Positions 39,611 to 40,735 of a stretch of 40,735 bases of DNA are shown here, one piece after another; position 1 is the stretch's first letter; every line of letters begins with the position of its first letter. The notes below the pieces were generated by a model. It was not told the DNA's origin. It made no database searches and saw only the letters and a program-made list of their open reading frames with translations. The DNA comes from a virus. The translations under genes and the position numbers were made by a program. The stretch spans positions 1 to 40,735 of the IMG/VR virus record IMGVR_UViG_3300036770_006237, one strand, 5' to 3'.

Positions 39611-40735
39611 TTAACCAGCAGATACTTGTGTGCTGATTGATCCAGCAATTTCACCTGTGTTCTTGATTCTTAATGGTATGTAAATAAATTCAACAGCCTT
39701 AACAGGTTCGATTGCAATGTCAACCCATAATTCGTTAGCATCAATTCTTGCTGGTGTATTATTAGTCAAATCACACACCACCAAAAAGTCATAGATACCA
39801 CGTTTATTGACAAGATCAATCATGAGACTATTAATTGCATTCTTAATTTCGTCTCTAGTAATTTGATCATTGGGTTCAAACAAGAATTGTTTACCAATAG
39901 ATTCCAGTCTAGCACGAATAAATGCAATCAATCGTGACACATTAATACGATCCAACGCACTGGTCAATGAGTAAGTGGTTTTATTACCAAAATTGGTAAT
40001 ACCCACACCAGGAATGAATGTAATCGGATTGACACGGTTTTCATACAGCACATCTCTCAATCCTTGATTTACACCCAAACTTACAAACTCCCCAGTTTGT
40101 GCATTGATATAACCAATATTTTCAGCATTGTCGATTACCCCTCGACGACTTCCGGCTGGTGCTAACCAAGGAAATGCCACTTCGTCGTTGCGTATAATCG
40201 TGCGTATCATCATGTGACTTGGTGGTTGCACCACTGGACTGCCAGATAGATCTGTGGTCTGACAGCTGGGATAAAATAGTCCCACATAAGGATCGCCCAC
40301 GGTAGAACCTTCAATCACCAGTCCATCGCCAGTCACTGTGGTATTATTGGTCCAAGCTAAAATTTCGGTACCAGTTGCTGGTAATCGCAATGGTGTGTCG
40401 CCAATCACAAATGCTGTATTGTTTCTTTCGTTGTTCAGTGCCACCATATTTGTGATAAGCTCTGGGTATCCTGGACAAGATATTAAATTAAACTGTCTTT
40501 GTTCTTCTCTAATACCTGTGCTGGAATCAATACCAGATTTTAGTGCTGCAACAATAATAGCTCGTTGTGCATTTCTGCCCATATATGGACTACCATCATT
40601 ACGATTCCCACTGGCAGTTACCCACGCATTGGTTTCCAATGGTGACCAATAACTGGTGTTAGTGGGCACTGTAGAAACTGGTGGATTGTCGATGGCCACA
40701 TATAATGTGGTATTATATAACACCTTGGATCCGGT
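39611..40735 (-). CDS. 18: Tail sheath protein gp18, C-terminal part
   Basis: About 374 residues read in frame from the window edge, so the N-terminus lies outside. Landmarks are REEQRQFNLISCPGYPELI, NNERNNTAFVIGDTPLRL, and the C-terminal contraction domain with FIPGVGITNFGNKT, INVSRLIAFIRARLESIGKQ and FEPNDQITRDEIKNAINSL. These are the sheath features of T4-like phages. It forms the contractile outer layer around the gp19 tube. An internal GTG near the edge is not taken as start because the frame is open through it. Confidence 0.9.
   Translation of the reverse strand, partial: TGSKVLYNTTLYVAIDNPPVSTVPTNTSYWSPLETNAWVTASGNRNDGSPYMGRNAQRAIIVAALKSGIDSSTGIREEQRQFNLISCPGYPELITNMVALNNERNNTAFVIGDTPLRLPATGTEILAWTNNTTVTGDGLVIEGSTVGDPYVGLFYPSCQTTDLSGSPVVQPPSHMMIRTIIRNDEVAFPWLAPAGSRRGVIDNAENIGYINAQTGEFVSLGVNQGLRDVLYENRVNPITFIPGVGITNFGNKTTYSLTSALDRINVSRLIAFIRARLESIGKQFLFEPNDQITRDEIKNAINSLMIDLVNKRGIYDFLVVCDLTNNTPARIDANELWVDIAIEPVKAVEFIYIPLRIKNTGEIAGSISTQVSAG

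Overview
The window is a piece of a T4-like (Straboviridae-type, contractile-tailed) bacteriophage genome. It carries the T4 replication and recombination genes (41 helicase, 61 primase, uvsW, uvsX, uvsY, 32), the packaging genes (17 and a gene 16-like small subunit), and tail genes (19, a 54-like gene, and the C-terminal part of 18). The DNA is AT-rich, genes are packed tightly with many ATGA overlaps, and no tRNA or CRISPR is visible. Several conserved hypotheticals are of the type I associate with T4-like viruses of aquatic bacteria, so an uncultured aquatic myovirus is the best guess. The host cannot be named. Near-consensus sigma70 boxes with mostly 17-bp spacing suggest an ordinary proteobacterium-like host RNA polymerase.

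Layout. 1-1664 (minus): late genes, namely a nucleotidyltransferase-like protein cut by the window edge, a Gln-rich protein and a small protein, behind an exact T4 late promoter. 1721-4094 (minus): primase and helicase. 4132-5660: a divergent pair, a baseplate/fibre-like protein (minus) and a conserved late protein (plus). 5663-9768 (minus): uvsW plus an early operon holding a very small DnaE-like polymerase core and a C2H2 zinc-finger protein. 9835-12195 (minus): an early block in which an AAA+ ATPase, an OB-fold-like protein, a small protein and a candidate structured RNA each have their own sigma70-type promoter, closed by a strong terminator.

12195-22236 is a ten-kilobase glycan island on both strands. 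It has seven glycosyltransferase-like genes of two or three families, a methyltransferase, three sugar-nucleotide enzymes that together should turn UDP-GlcNAc into a UDP-2-acetamido-2,6-dideoxy-L-hexose (UDP-L-QuiNAc is my best guess), and a nucleotidyltransferase-cupin fusion. 22268-25094 (minus): uvsY, an acidic small protein, uvsX and gene 32 with an operator-like leader.

25204-37938 (minus) is the morphogenesis region: large terminase, an exported thermonuclease, structural proteins, a cluster of proteins with T4-style capsid-targeting leaders, the small terminase, a head-completion nuclease, and tail tube genes. A homing endonuclease sits on the plus strand (38050-39582) between tail tube and tail sheath.

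Three things stand out. First, a family of probable internal head proteins (29996-34799, perhaps also 1-1426) have N-termini close to the T4 capsid-targeting sequence and cleavable L/I-x-E sites, and one of them has two AT-hooks. Second, many early and late promoters sit so close to the ATG that the mRNAs should be leaderless. Third, there is the glycan island. No gene-free stretch exceeds 300 bases; the longest (about 180 bases at 12016-12194) holds two promoters and the RNA candidate.
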